64,000 nucleotides of DNA, from the NCBI RefSeq assembly GCF_024585285.1, contig NZ_CP040755.1:3410001-3474000 (forward strand), written 5' to 3'. A program made the position numbers and the translations under genes. This stretch comes from Colwellia sp. M166 (lineage in GTDB: Bacteria; Pseudomonadota; Gammaproteobacteria; Enterobacterales; Alteromonadaceae). Below are positions 41,312-52,925 of the stretch, one piece after another; positions within the stretch are counted from its first letter, which is position 1; every line of letters begins with the position of its first letter. Below the pieces are notes generated by a model. That model was not told the origin of the DNA and made no database searches. It was given only the letters and a program-made list of their open reading frames with translations.

Positions 41312-41350
41312 GGGGTTTTGTGCCCATCCCCTCGAAATGAACCTTAAGGT
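41312..41350 (+). repeat. Left terminal inverted repeat of the Tn3-family element
   Basis: It starts GGGGTTTTGTGCCCATCCCC and continues TCGAAATGAAC. It aligns with the complement of 56044-56081 (GGGGTTCTAGGGATTTTCCC then CTCTAAAGTAAC), allowing a one-base gap. Confidence 0.7.
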
Positions 41351-41405
41351 TATTTATTGACCATTCATAAGTTATGATGGTGTAAAATAACTATAAAGGT
41401 CAAAT

Positions 41406-43730
41406 ATCATCACTAGCCCAACCACTAAACGTATTCAAATACTTACATCGTCTGAAATAAACGAACTTTACGCTCTTCCTAACTTTAATCATACAGACAG
41501 AGAAGACTATTTTTCATTGGATAGTGAAACCCAAAAACTGGTTAATGAGCTAAGGCGATTAGAAACCCGAGTATATTTTATCCTGCTATTAGGCTACTTT
41601 AGATCACGCCCTATTATTTTTAACTTTTCATTTGAATGACGTTGTTGTTGACCTTGATTATGTCAAAACTAAATATTTCAATGGCAAAGATATGATGTTG
41701 GCTGACTTACCTCGAACAACAAAAACAAAGTTGTTCAAAAAGCTACTTAACTATACTGGCTTTTCAAATTATCATAGTAAAGTAGATAAAGAACTACTTC
41801 TTAAAAGACTTAATAATGTCGTAAAAATAAACTTAGAGCCTAGGTATGTTTTCGATGAATGTATTGCTTATTTTGGTCAAAACAGAATAGCGCTTGCTGG
41901 TTATACAACACTACAAGACACTATCTCAACCGTTTTATCAAATGAACGAAGCCGTATTGAGCATATTCTCAATGAAAATTTAACTCAATCCACAAAAGCC
42001 ATATTACTTAAATTACTTGAATCAAATAGTACCTTTACTGACCTAGCTAAATTGAAAAGAATGGCTAAAGATTTTTCGGCTAGTCAAATAGCACAAGAGT
42101 TGAAGACACATAAAACTATACGTTTACTTTACCCTGAAATTAAAGTGCTATTGCTGAACTCAAATTATCCCCCAAAAACCTTGAATACTACGCGTCATTA
42201 GTTAAACACAAGACAGTTTATAAACTCAGAAGACATGCAGACAGCCAAACTATTTTATACCTCGTTTGCTATTTGTTTTTCAGGTACCGAGAAACTAACG
42301 ATAACCTTGTAGCCGCTTTTATTTACTTAGTGAGAAAGCTAACCGAATCAGCTAAAGTTTATGCCAAACAACGTATTGTCGAAGATGTAAATATTGTTAG
42401 AACTAAATTAAAATCTGCGGGTAGTTTATTAAAGTATTTCATCGATACCGATATGGATGATAATTTAAGCTTTGGAGATGTCCGTAAAAAAGCTTTTGAG
42501 CTTATTCCAGCCAATAGCATTAAACTGTTAAGTGATCATTTAGATAATAACGACTTTGATGGCCGTCAGTACGAATGGCAATTCATCGATAAACAATCCA
42601 GTAAAATTAAAAAGCTTATCCGATCACTTTTTATGTCTATTGATATTGAATTCATTCATCTTAAAGACGAATTGCGTGAACAATACATCAAGGCTCACGA
42701 AGAATTAACCGCATTCAAAACAATAAAAACAATTAATCTCGATGTGGTATCTAAAAGTGAACGTGAATATATTGAAGGTGATAATACCAAGTTAATTGCT
42801 AATCGCTTTGAGTATTTCCTTTACCGTAAAGCCGAGCAGCTATTTCATAGCAATAACTTAACAGTTAGAGAAAGCGTTAATAATCGTAGTTTAACGTCAG
42901 ATTTAATTCAACCTAAAGAATGGAAGCACAAGGCTGAAATCATTGAAAATACTGGCCTTGATAAGTTAATTACGCCCATTAATCAAACGCTAGCCGATAA
43001 GAGCCAACAATTAGAAATTAAGCTGAAGAAAGCAAGTGAACATATTTTTAGTGGCGATAATAAGTACGTTGAGTTTATTCCTGGTAAGGCCGAACTTAAG
43101 TGGTCAATTCCTAACAGCCGTTGGCAACAAACCATTGAAAATCCGCTTTATAATCAAATTCAACATATGGGTATTGTTGAACTAATGCTATTTGTCGATC
43201 AAAAAACAGATTACTTAAATTCGTTTACCCATATATCAGCATCAAAAGAAAAGTCACCGGTAGATAAAGAAGATCTCATTGCTTGTATTTTGGCAAACGG
43301 CACGAATTACGGCTTATATAAAATGGCGAATATCTCTGACCGTTCAATGGGGAAATTACGCAGTGTAGATGATAGTTATATTCGATATGAAACGCTGACT
43401 CAATCGAATGATAATATTTCTAATGCTATCGCAACCTTGCCTATATTTGCTTACTACCATGTGGACGATAACCAGCTATTTTCAAGTATTGACGGTCAAA
43501 AATTTGAGTGCCGAATTAATACTTTTAAAGCGCGTTATTCATCTAAATACTTTTCAAAAGGCAAAGGGGTTTCTGCACTCACATTGGTTTCAAATCATGT
43601 GCCAGTAAGTACGCAAGTGATTGGTGCTAATGAGTACGAAGGTCACTTTGCTTTCGATTTGCTTTACAATAATTCATCAGACATACAGCCAAATACTTTA
43701 TCGACCGATACGCATGTACTGTATATATAA
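41406..43730 (+). pseudogene. tnpA: Tn3-family transposase, N-terminal part, frameshifted and split
   Basis: The segment begins SPTTKRIQILTSSEINELYA, a DUF4158 N terminus, with no obvious ATG. The frame shifts near 41633 (one extra base) and near 42170 (one base missing in a C/A run). The remainder (42180 onwards) covers the helical region and the first catalytic part, to VSNHVPVSTQVIGANEYEGH and STDTH. At 43716 the SE-like element interrupts it. The gene resumes exactly at 55279 with THGVNHVNYALLDLCGYSF. Removing the insert rejoins STDTHGVNHVN. Confidence 0.85.
43709..43730. other. Left attachment site (attL) of the SE-like element
   Basis: The 8-bp TACGCATG (43709-43716) is repeated at 55279-55286. 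It is followed inside the element by TACTGTATATATA. Joined to the right end, this gives arms AAATATTTACAGTA and TACTGTATATAT around CGCATG. Confidence 0.7.
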
Positions 43731-43884
43731 CTGTCATATTTCACAGATGTATATATATTGAAATACGGACATTTTTTCCTGTAAAAACATTCGTTTTGAG
43801 TTACCTTAGCTTTCTATTTATTTAAATCACTATTCATAATCCAAATTTTAATTTTTTCATTTACATCTAAAAATGGAGAACTAA

Positions 43885-45312
43885 ATGCCTAAAGCAAAGT
43901 TTGAAGTTATAACTCACTTAAAATTATTTGAGCCTACTAGTCATGTTATTGATGGTGACGTGATTTCTAATACTTGCCTCAAAACTAAAGAACCGTTTAA
44001 GTATCAAATTCAGCAAGATGATGATTTTAGTTTAGATCATTATAATCACTTCCCTATGATACTTAACTTAGATGGAAGCCTTTGGGAGCAAGCTAATTTA
44101 TTTTTACTCGATAGTTTAAAATCGGTGAAACGTGTTTCGCGAAAAACTCTAGAGTCTAAATCTGTTGATCTAGTTATGTTCAGAAGATGGCTAGACACTG
44201 AAGAAGTTGATTATTTAGCTGTCCCAAAGCGAATAATGGCAAGACCAACCTATCGATTCTGTGCATACCTTCATGAATTAATCAGAAATGGTCAAATAAA
44301 ATCTAGTACAGCTAAACGTCGAATGGGTACAGTACAAACATTCTACCGGTGGTTAAAGAGTTGCGGAGGCGTAACTTTTGAGTATCCATTATGGAGAGAA
44401 AAAGAAATTTTTATTAGTTTTAAAGACCATAAAGGTTTCTCACAGAGTAAAAAACAAATATCCACTGATTTGTCTTTTAAACAAATTAATAACAACTCTG
44501 ATTTCGGTGAGTACATACAAGATGGGGGGAAATTAAGGCCACTTTCCACAGATGAGCAATATCAGTTAGTTGAGGCATTAAGAAATATTGCTAATTCAGA
44601 AATGACTTTATCATTTATGCTTGCTTTAACGACCGGTGCAAGGCTTCAAACGGTTTTCACATTAAGATATTGTCATTTTGAAGCTAAAATACCTGATAGT
44701 TTAGAGAACATGAGAATAAATACTGGAAACGGTACCTTAATTGATACGAAATACGGAAAGAATATTGTTCTGCATATCCCTTCGTGGCTATATCGGCGTA
44801 TTCAGTTATATCTTGGCTCAAGTCGTGCCATAACAAGGAAGAAGATATCAAAATTGGTTTATGAATTTGATAATCATCAATACGCATTTTTGACTAAAAG
44901 CGGACGATCTTATTATATGGCTAATACAGATCCATTTTTATCTCTGTATCGTCATCCCCCTCGAGGAATATCTGTAAACGCATTTATACGACAGCAACTT
45001 TTACCCGAACTCATTAGCAAAGGTCACATATTTAGCATTAGATTTCATGATCTCAGAGCCACTTTTGGTATGAATTTGCTTGAAGATAAAATTAAATCTA
45101 CTAGTAATAATTCTATTATGGGGAGAGAGTTATTGAGTGGAGATGCTTTGTGGTCAGCTCTAATGGTCGTTCAAAAAAGATTGGGCCATTCAAGTATTAC
45201 CACAACTGAACGATATCTGACATTTCGAAAAGACTTCTCAATTGCACTTACCGTTCAATCTGAGTTTGAAAAATACCTTATGCAAGTGGGTGACAATTAT
45301 GGAGGAAAATAA
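43885..45312 (+). CDS. Tyrosine recombinase, first of three (IntA-like)
   Basis: This 475-residue recombinase has its full catalytic set: Arg in TTGARLQTVFTL, His-x-x-Arg in RFHDLRATFGM, His in RLGHSSITTTE and Tyr in RYLTF. The N-terminal half contains a SAM-like core-binding domain (residues about 75-155). It is the only intact recombinase of the trio. Its stop overlaps the next gene's start by 14 bases. In SE elements the equivalent gene drives strand-biased excision; that role here is inference. Confidence 0.85.
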   Translation: MPKAKFEVITHLKLFEPTSHVIDGDVISNTCLKTKEPFKYQIQQDDDFSLDHYNHFPMILNLDGSLWEQANLFLLDSLKSVKRVSRKTLESKSVDLVMFRRWLDTEEVDYLAVPKRIMARPTYRFCAYLHELIRNGQIKSSTAKRRMGTVQTFYRWLKSCGGVTFEYPLWREKEIFISFKDHKGFSQSKKQISTDLSFKQINNNSDFGEYIQDGGKLRPLSTDEQYQLVEALRNIANSEMTLSFMLALTTGARLQTVFTLRYCHFEAKIPDSLENMRINTGNGTLIDTKYGKNIVLHIPSWLYRRIQLYLGSSRAITRKKISKLVYEFDNHQYAFLTKSGRSYYMANTDPFLSLYRHPPRGISVNAFIRQQLLPELISKGHIFSIRFHDLRATFGMNLLEDKIKSTSNNSIMGRELLSGDALWSALMVVQKRLGHSSITTTERYLTFRKDFSIALTVQSEFEKYLMQVGDNYGGK

Positions 45313-47249
45313 TACCTGCTGGAAAGAACGTAAAACTATCGTATTCGAACTCGAAAATATCCCACTTAATTTTGATGATAATACTTATCCCGCTGACTAT
45401 TCACAGTTACAGATAAAGGTACCTTGGCAAGTAAAATACTTAGATGTCGGTTCCTGGTGTTTTACGAAGAGAAAGCCAAAACATACTAATTCAAATCATG
45501 CGGACCATGCTATAAGCCTAGTTGATGTCAGTTCATTCAATAAGTGCCGTATTAAAGCGATTAAAGGCTTTGTCGAATATTTACATAGCCGATATAGCAC
45601 AGGTATAAGTCCACAAACCTTATCGCGTCATACAAGTAGCTTTAACCAATTTTTAGTTTGGTGTGATTTAAATCAACAAGAAAATGTATTGAACTCAATA
45701 ATGAGAGCTAGGGAAAGTTTGTCTGAATATATTCTTGCTCTTTTTCACTTAGTACGAAGTAGTCAACTCAACGTAAACACCGCAGGTCGTTATCAGAACC
45801 ATGTAATAGAAATACTAAAGTTTATTTTTGATGACGATGAAGGGAGTATTAGTGCAGGATTGCGTCTTGTCAGAAAAAGTGAGGCGGCATCAAACGCAAC
45901 CCCCGTCCCTGTTTATTCAGAAGCTCGTCAGTCTATTGAACTATATTTGAGTATTTTTAACCAAATAACTGATTTTGTTCTTAGTTTTGGGAAATACCCA
46001 TTTCAATTAACTTTACCTAAAGAAAATCTGTGGGTATTTCCAATAGTCCGTCCAATGGCCACTGCATCTAAATTAAGAATGCGTAGTGAATGGACCAGAG
46101 GTTTTTGGTCATGGGATTATGAAAATGGTTGTCTATCTAAAGTAGAAAACATTATATAAAGCACTACAGTGGGGATAAAAAACAAAAAAAAAAGATGCTG
46201 CTAGATATATTATGAAATCATCTCAAAAAGTTCTAGCTGAAGCTAATGAACACAACAATCATTACTATCGAAGACGCCTAGCTTCCCTTGCAAGTGAAGC
46301 TTTTACCATGTTATTCATATCTAATACGGCGATGAATTTAGCACAATTGATAATGTTAGATTGGTCTGACGATTATAATGTTGGAAAAGAACATCAAGGA
46401 TATCGCACGATCAAACTTCGAGCGGGAAAAAAAACACAACATTTTATTGTTACCAGCTCATTTTTACCACTCTTTAGAAAGTATTTGAAACTCCGAGAAT
46501 ACTTACTTGTGGAAGATAGCTCACTCCTATTCTTTGGTTTTGATGCTTCAATTTTAAATCACAAGCCACTATCAAAAGGATTCTCTACCAATTTCAATAA
46601 AAAATTAAGAAATAATATAGGTATCGAAATACCGACAATAACTGCGCGAGAATGGAGAGCTCACAAAGCCGACTGGTTAGTCACTAATACAGATCCTAAA
46701 ACCACGGCTATGATGTTACAAAATAGCGAGCGTACAGTGTTAAAGCATTACACAACAGGGTCAGAAATTGAAAGCGCAGACGAAATGTCAAAATTCTACG
46801 ATAGCCTTTCTACCATTCAATTTAATACTTCTAGCGCTAAAAAAGCTCAGTATACAGCTGTTCCCGTAGGTCATTGTCAACGATACCAATCCCCACAGCC
46901 CATTAGCGCTAAAAATAATATTTTACCTGACTGTTCAACACCTCCTGGTTGCTTACATTGTTCCCACTATAGAATAATTGCAGATGAAGAAGACATAAGG
47001 AAATTAGTTAGCTTTCGCTTTATCTCTATTGAGTCTCGTCAACTTGCAAGCAGTGAAACACATTTTGAAAACTATTTTGGCGAAATACTTGTCCGTATTG
47101 ATGAAATATTAATGCTTCTCAGAAATCAAAGTGAAAAACTAAAATGGCTTGTTGATAGAGTATGCTCTGAAGTGTCTGAGCAAGAAATACTCTCTCCTTA
47201 TTGGGGTAGAAAATATCAATTTCTCATTAATCTGGAGCTAATCAAATGA
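45299..47249 (+). pseudogene. Second recombinase-like gene (Cds2-like), frameshifted
   Basis: Reading from the ATG at 45299 (MEENNTCWKERKT), overlapping the first recombinase gene, the frame stops at 46157. The same protein continues in another frame from about 46194 to 47249. One missing A in AAAA at 46146-46149 and one in the ten-A run at 46184-46193 would restore about 650 residues. The C-terminal half keeps an Arg (TAREWRAHK) and a Tyr (VLKHYTTGS). It lacks the first catalytic Arg (SNTAMNLAQLIMLDW) and a clear His, so it is probably not catalytic. A cluster of cysteines (CSTPPGCLHCSHY) may bind metal. Confidence 0.7.
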
Positions 47250-49193
47250 ATGAATCTTATCAATTAATTTATGAATCGAGATTTGAAACTGCCATTGATC
47301 AAACTAAACCGGACGATTTCCAACTTAACTCTGGGAATATAACTTACCCCTCTAAAAAATTTGTGATATCACGAAGTAGTGGCGGGCTAGTGTTATCAAC
47401 CTATGGTGACGCAACACATTGGGATTTAACCCCTTACCGTACCGCTGCGTCACAAGATACAAAATTGTTTTGGAATAACATCCCATATCAAACGGTAGAT
47501 GAAGCAAAATGGCTTACTTTTATAATGATATATCTTGTTTCAAACGGGGCGTTCAGGAGCTCTTACAGTTGGAACTATATATAATTATCACAAGGTAATT
47601 AAAAAACTGTGTCATTACGCCAATGAAAAAAGTATTAGTATCACTGAGGTTTTAGCATCAGAACAAAATGTCACCAAATTTATAAACTCTAAAGTTAACA
47701 GCAGCAGTATATTGATTTACTTTACCGCTTTTTTAGGGCATTTATTAGAACTAGGTGAAACGCAAACAGGTGTTCCTACATTAGGGTTAAAAGCAATCAC
47801 TGATATTCGAGCGCTACGAGAATCTATTCAAGATTCAAAACAACACCCCGTCATACCTCCTCGTATATTTAGCGGTTTTTTATCTGAGCTTTGGTCATTG
47901 ATATTTTCCTTTAAAAAAATCCAAGTATCACTAATATCACTTGTTGAAAAGTGTGTTGAGAATAAAAGATATGGACGGAGGCAAGTCCTCAAAAATATTG
48001 ACATATACGGCATTGAACTCAATTTTGCAGAAGCCGTCGAATTTCATGGATTAACCAGTGAACTTGATAGTTTGGGGATCACAAGGGTTACTAATCTTCA
48101 TGGTTATATTTTAGCAATTCAAGATGCAGGCAGGTATTTATTACATACTTATTCAGGCATGAGATATAGTGAATTGCTTAGCTTAATGTTGAATTGTTTA
48201 TCCATAGAGAAATCAAAACATGGAAAAATAGTTCGACTGTTAGGAAAAACAAGTAAACTTGTTGGTCAAAGGAAAACAGCAGCTTGGATCACATCAAAAG
48301 AAAGTGAAACCATTGTTGAAGTACTGCAATCTATCGCAAAACTTGTAACCTTCGGTCATGACTTTACTGCCGAAGAGCTAATTCTATTTCCATCTCCAAG
48401 CTATTTAGGGTTTGTTGGTTCAAAAAGAAATTCAACAGCTTGTTTGCCACACGGACATTCAAGTTCAACGTTATGGCGTTTTATTAATATTAAAGAAATT
48501 GAAATTAATAATGATGACCTTAACTTCCTTGAAATAGTTGATGACTCTCGAGCGTGGAGAATGGAAGAACAATTTAAAATTGGAGAAAGGTGGTCTTTTT
48601 CTTCTCACCAATTTAGGCGAACGCTTGCGTACTATTGCCGCCAAAGTGGACTAGTAAAACTCTCAACATTAAAAAGACAACTCAAGCATATCACTCGTGA
48701 AATGTCTTTATATTATGCTCAAGGAAACGAATATAGTGAGCTTTTTGATACCAATGAACACTTTTACAAAGAATATGATAGAAGCCGACCTGAAGTAGAT
48801 ACGCTTGCGTACGTGTTGGAATTATTATTATCTGAAGAAACTTTATACGGGAGTCATGGTAATCATATTGAAAGATTTAATAAACCAAAGAGTGAACAGG
48901 AAAAAATAAAAATTTTGAGCAATCGAGGCGATATCGTTAAAAAATTTAAAAATGGTGAAATAGCTTATCAAGAGACAGCGTTAGGGGCATGTACCACTAC
49001 TTCTCCTTGCAACAAGAAACTACTTGGTCATATATCAGCTTGCATAAAGTGTACTGATGCTGTTTTAAAACCATCAAAAGTACAAAACGTAATGAACTAT
49101 CAAAGTAAATTCGTAGAGTCATTAGATCAAAATAGCATTGAATACAGAACTGAAAAAAATGGAACTAGAAGCACTATTATTACAACAAAATAA
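47246..49193 (+). pseudogene. Third tyrosine recombinase (IntB-like), frameshifted
   Basis: The start at 47246 overlaps the previous stop by four bases (ATGA). The frame breaks at a run of four G residues (47546-47549); one G fewer joins NG to RSGALTVGTIYNYHKV and gives about 648 residues. The catalytic part has Arg in TYSGMRYSELLSL, His-x-x-Arg in SSHQFRRTLAYY, and a C-terminal YYAQG tyrosine. A late cysteine cluster (CTTTSPC, CIKC) resembles that of other long recombinases of this group. Confidence 0.75.
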
Positions 49194-49216
49194 AATGGTT
49201 AAAAGAGGATGACTTA

Positions 49217-49582
49217 ATGGGAGCCCTAGAAAACTATATATCAGCTTTAGAGCGATTAAAGAATAATACACCGGTCATTTTACCCAAAGGAACTCGTATA
49301 TCCAAAGATACAGTTGCATTGGAAGCTGGGCGTAAACGTAGTTCAATCAAGAAATCTCGTCCTCAGTTTGAAAACTTAATAGCAGAAATTGAATTAGCCT
49401 CGTCAATTCAAAGTAAACCTACAGAGCATTCCAAGGATAACTTAGATAAAATAAAGTCCGAAAAAGCTCATTATCGAGCACTTTACCATGAATCATTAAA
49501 TCGAGAACTAATGTTGGTAAAACGACTGGCTGAATTGGAAAAACAACTAAGGTTGATGCCTGTTAACCAGTTTCAACTTTGA
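49217..49582 (+). CDS. Small coiled-coil protein (Srap-like) of the recombinase operon
   Basis: The 121 residues include GRKRSSIKKSRPQFENLI at the centre and a C-terminal coiled coil (residues about 75-115). A good AGAGGATG site precedes the ATG. It ends the four-gene recombinase operon. Small proteins in this position assist recombination in Tn554-like and SE elements; the function here is inferred from position. Confidence 0.6.
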   Translation: MGALENYISALERLKNNTPVILPKGTRISKDTVALEAGRKRSSIKKSRPQFENLIAEIELASSIQSKPTEHSKDNLDKIKSEKAHYRALYHESLNRELMLVKRLAELEKQLRLMPVNQFQL

Positions 49583-49894
49583 CGCATGTGATAAATTATC
49601 AATTACTGACCAATATCACTTGGATTCGTTATAGAAACTTAAACGCGATCTGACACTTAAGGGTTAGAGGTTCAAATCTAACCTGACAGTCGCAAAAGCC
49701 ACCAAAGCAGTCATAGACACTTTAAATAAAAGAGGCTGTTGAGACGATCAAATAGTCATACCATTCTTATGCAGCAGGCTAACTTTTGATAATAATCTTC
49801 ATTCATACTTATTGATACCTAAAGGTTACCATTGACAACTTAGGGTATCACAAGTAACCTACAGGTATCATTTTTGTGTTAATGGAATAAATCA
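49583..49894. other. Gene-free stretch between core genes and cargo
   Basis: These 312 bases hold a 7-bp hairpin at 49662-49683 (GGTTAGA/TCTAACC) and short repeats of TTACC/GGTATCA near 49815-49870 just before the membrane-protein gene. No gene is seen. Confidence 0.4.
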
Positions 49895-50378
49895 ATGAAT
49901 ACTCAAATCATATCGACAGCAATAAACGAACAGATTTTCTTAAAAAGAAATTCACTATTAGGGATATTTGTAGGGTTAATGTTTATATCTTCTCCCTTAT
50001 ACAAATTACTTGAGCCTTTTATTACTCTATATGATTGGTTATACATAACCTTAGGTCTATTAAGTATAGTTTTAGGTATATCTATTGTTTTTACATTATT
50101 TAAAACAATAAAATCAATGGGAAATATGGATAGATATACAATATGGTATAGTCATTTTAATGATGAGTATTTTAATCATATTAACAATAAAGGGTTTAAA
50201 TATTCATTCAATACTTCCTGTGCTTTCCTTGTGTTTTTTTTTTTCTGTTTTCGGTCATCACTTTCAAAGCTTTTTAGTTAATCTATCCTTTAGTGACTTT
50301 GCTGAGTTTACACTTGGGCTGTCATTTATCAGTTATAGCTTACCAATATTACTTCTATTACGAGGCGAAGATGAATAG
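49895..50378 (+). pseudogene. Small multi-pass membrane protein, frameshifted
   Basis: About 160 residues with four hydrophobic segments (near residues 18-38, 45-70, 105-125 and 135-155) are recovered if one T is removed from the 11-T run at 50234-50244. As written, the product stops after 128 residues. The restored frame ends LLLLRGEDE and overlaps the XRE regulator start by eight bases. Membrane protein plus tiny XRE regulator is a common two-gene unit of unknown role. Confidence 0.6.
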
Positions 50379-50577
50379 TCAATTAGATAATAATATTGCG
50401 AAATTACGGAGTAAAAGGAAGGTTTCTCAACAGCAACTTGCTGACTTAATTGGCGTGTCTAGAAAAACAATTAGTACAGTCGAAACAGGTCGTTTTACTC
50501 CATCAGTTGTTATTGCTCTAAAACTTGCTAGGTATTTCGAAGTTCCTGTAGAGTCAATATTCGCATTAGATGAATAA
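50371..50577 (+). CDS. XRE-family transcriptional regulator
   Basis: This compact 68-residue DNA-binding protein is essentially one helix-turn-helix: SQQQLADLIGVSRKTISTVE, then TGRFTPSVVIALKLARYFEVPVE. The ATG at 50371 lies after GAGGCGAAG and overlaps the preceding membrane-protein gene. It probably regulates that gene pair. Confidence 0.85.
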   Translation: MNSQLDNNIAKLRSKRKVSQQQLADLIGVSRKTISTVETGRFTPSVVIALKLARYFEVPVESIFALDE

Positions 50578-50813
50578 ATAAAGTCCAATAATTTTATTTA
50601 TGCTTTTAACTTGTAGTTATAAGTTGAAAAAGTAGATTTCAACACGATTCAGCTAACGACTGCTTTGAGCCCAGGCTGTGTGAAAACTCAGTTTTGATCA
50701 CCTTTTGGACTAAGTAAACAATTGATATGATCAATCGGTCTTAGCAGGGGATCCAAGTCAACGAGTGGATTTAGTATAATAAAGCGGTAAGTCAAAGCAG
50801 GAGATTACCGCCA

Positions 50814-51133
50814 ATGTCTCATCACATAAAAGGCCAATCCAGAACTCAATCTACCCTGTTCCCAGAGGCATTAGATGACTTTGTTACCGATGAAAACCCT
50901 GTCAGAGTCATTGATGCATTTGTTGATAGTGTAGACTTAGCTTCATTAGGGTTTAAAAAAGTCAAAACCAAAGCAACAGGCCGCCCATGTTATCATCCAG
51001 GTACGATGCTCAAACTCTATATTTATGGTTATTTGAATCGTATCCAATCATCTCGTCGATTAGAAAAAGAAACCCACCGCAATGTTGAATTAATGTGGCT
51101 ACTAGGGCGCTTAACTCCCGATTTTAAAACCAT
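50814..51133 (+). pseudogene. IS1182-family transposase, 5' part (split by IS21)
   Basis: The reading MSHHIKGQSRTQSTLFPEAL onward is a typical IS1182 N terminus, up to RLTPDFKTI. The IS21-type element enters at 51134. The gene continues at 53775 as ADFRKDNSTGIKNTC without frame loss, so the gene was intact before insertion. Confidence 0.88.
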
Positions 51134-51333
51134 TGCATATTCTCATGCATCGCGATCACCTAATACCATCTAAGCCGATCACTTAATACTATCCATCGCG
51201 ATCACTCAATACCATCGATGCAGATCACTTTTTGGTCAAAATGGTATTGAGTGATCGGCTTGAATGGTATCGTTCAATTTATACTCATTTTTGTCTATCC
51301 AGTAGGTGTTTCTAACCGTTATTCTTTTCATTT

Positions 51334-52897
51334 TTGATGATGAGAATAACCATGCCAACGGCACCTATTTCAATGCGTAAACTTAAAGAGATTTTAAGAC
51401 TAAAATACGACTGTAAACTCAGTCATCGAAAGATAGCAAACAGCTTATCTATTTCACCTTCAATTGTTTCTAAATATGCCTGTAAATCAGCAGAGTTAGG
51501 TATCACTTGCTGGCCGCTTGATGAAAAATGGGATGATCATTCTCTGCAACGAGCATTCTTCAAAACAAAGCCCCGACTAAAAGGCTTTAGTATTCCTGAC
51601 TGGTTGTTAGTTCAGCAGGAGCTGCGACCCAAAACCATGACGCTATTGCTGCTTTGGCAAGAATACAAAGAGCGACACGAGGAAGGATTTTACAGTTACA
51701 CCCACTTCTGCCGACAGTACAAGGCATGGCTTAAATGTCAAAAACCGTCCATGCGACAAAACCATAAAGCAGGTGAAAAACTGTTTGTTGATTACTGCGG
51801 CCCAACTATGAATATTGTTGATGCTAGTACAGGTGAATACCGTACAGCTCAAGTGTTTGTCGCAGTTATGGGCGCATCTAATTATACGTATGCGGAGGCA
51901 ACGTATAGCCAAAAGCTAGAAGATTGGGTGATGAGTCATGCTCGCTGTTTTGAGTTTCTTGGTGGTGTGCCAGAGCTGGTAATCCCTGACAACTTAAAAA
52001 GTGCGGTAACTAAACCTTGTCGATATGAGCCTGATTTAAATCCAACCTACCAACAATTGGCGACACATTATGATACGGTCATTGTGCCTGCTAGACCTTA
52101 TAAGCCCAAGGATAAAGCCAAAGCAGAAGTGGGTGTGCAAATTGTCGAACGCTGGATAATGGCACGGCTTCGCAATGAAAGCTTCTTTAGCTTGCGCCAA
52201 TTAAACCCTAAAGATACAAAAACTGCTTGTCGACTTAAACCAGCGGAAAATGAAGAAGCACCCTGGTTCAAGGCTCAGTCAGTTTGAATCCATTGATAAA
52301 CCTGCTCTCAAACCACTACCCACACAGGCTTACAGTTACACCTTAGTCAAACAAGTAAGCGTGCATATTGATTATCATGTCGAAGTTGAAAAACACTACT
52401 ACTCAGTACCTCATACCTTGATCAAACAAAAGCTTGAAGCCCATGCCACAGGTCAACTGGTGACACTTTACCATCAGGGTGTTCAAGTAGCCGTTCACCC
52501 AAGATCACACCGAGAAGGTGCACACACCACGCTTGATCTACATATGCCAATAGCTCATCAAAAGCAGCAGCAATGGTCACCACAACGGTTCGAACGTTGG
52601 GCAGCTAAGTTCGGTGGTTCAACGGAGCAGTTTGTTATGCAATTGATGCAAGCTAAAAAGCATCCAGAGCAAAGCTACCGTGCTTGTATGGGGTTATTAA
52701 GCCTAGGTAAGAAGTTTACTGACCAACGTCTTGAAGCAGCCTGTCATCGCGCATTAGCCACAGGTGTTACTCGCGTAAAACAAGTAAAAAACATTTTAGA
52801 AAAGGGCTTGGATAAGCAACCCTTGCCACAAGCTCAAGGTGATTTACTACAAGATATTGATCATAAAAATATCCGCGGCAACAACTATTACCATTAA
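51334..52897 (+). pseudogene. istA: istA transposase (copy 2), frameshifted
   Basis: The sequence is nearly identical to copy 1, but with a different lesion: CCC at 52206-52208, where copy 1 has CC. As written the first frame ends at 52287, and the rest ([20 protein letters not shown] on) is in another frame. The N-terminal HTH and DDE region are intact. Copy 1 and copy 2 each carry the correct base count at the other's lesion. Confidence 0.87.
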
Positions 52898-52925
52898 TCA
52901 AAACTAACAAACCAAAGGAAATCTT

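Noticed and set aside
49662..49683. Hairpin around GGTTCAAA resembling a tRNA T-arm
   Set aside because: The stem is 7 bp with an 8-nt loop, and no acceptor, anticodon or D-arm can be drawn around it. It is a plain hairpin.
51643..51912. Minus-strand open frame of 89 codons in istA
   Set aside because: It is antisense to conserved transposase sequence, appears in both IS21 copies for that reason, and has no start signals.
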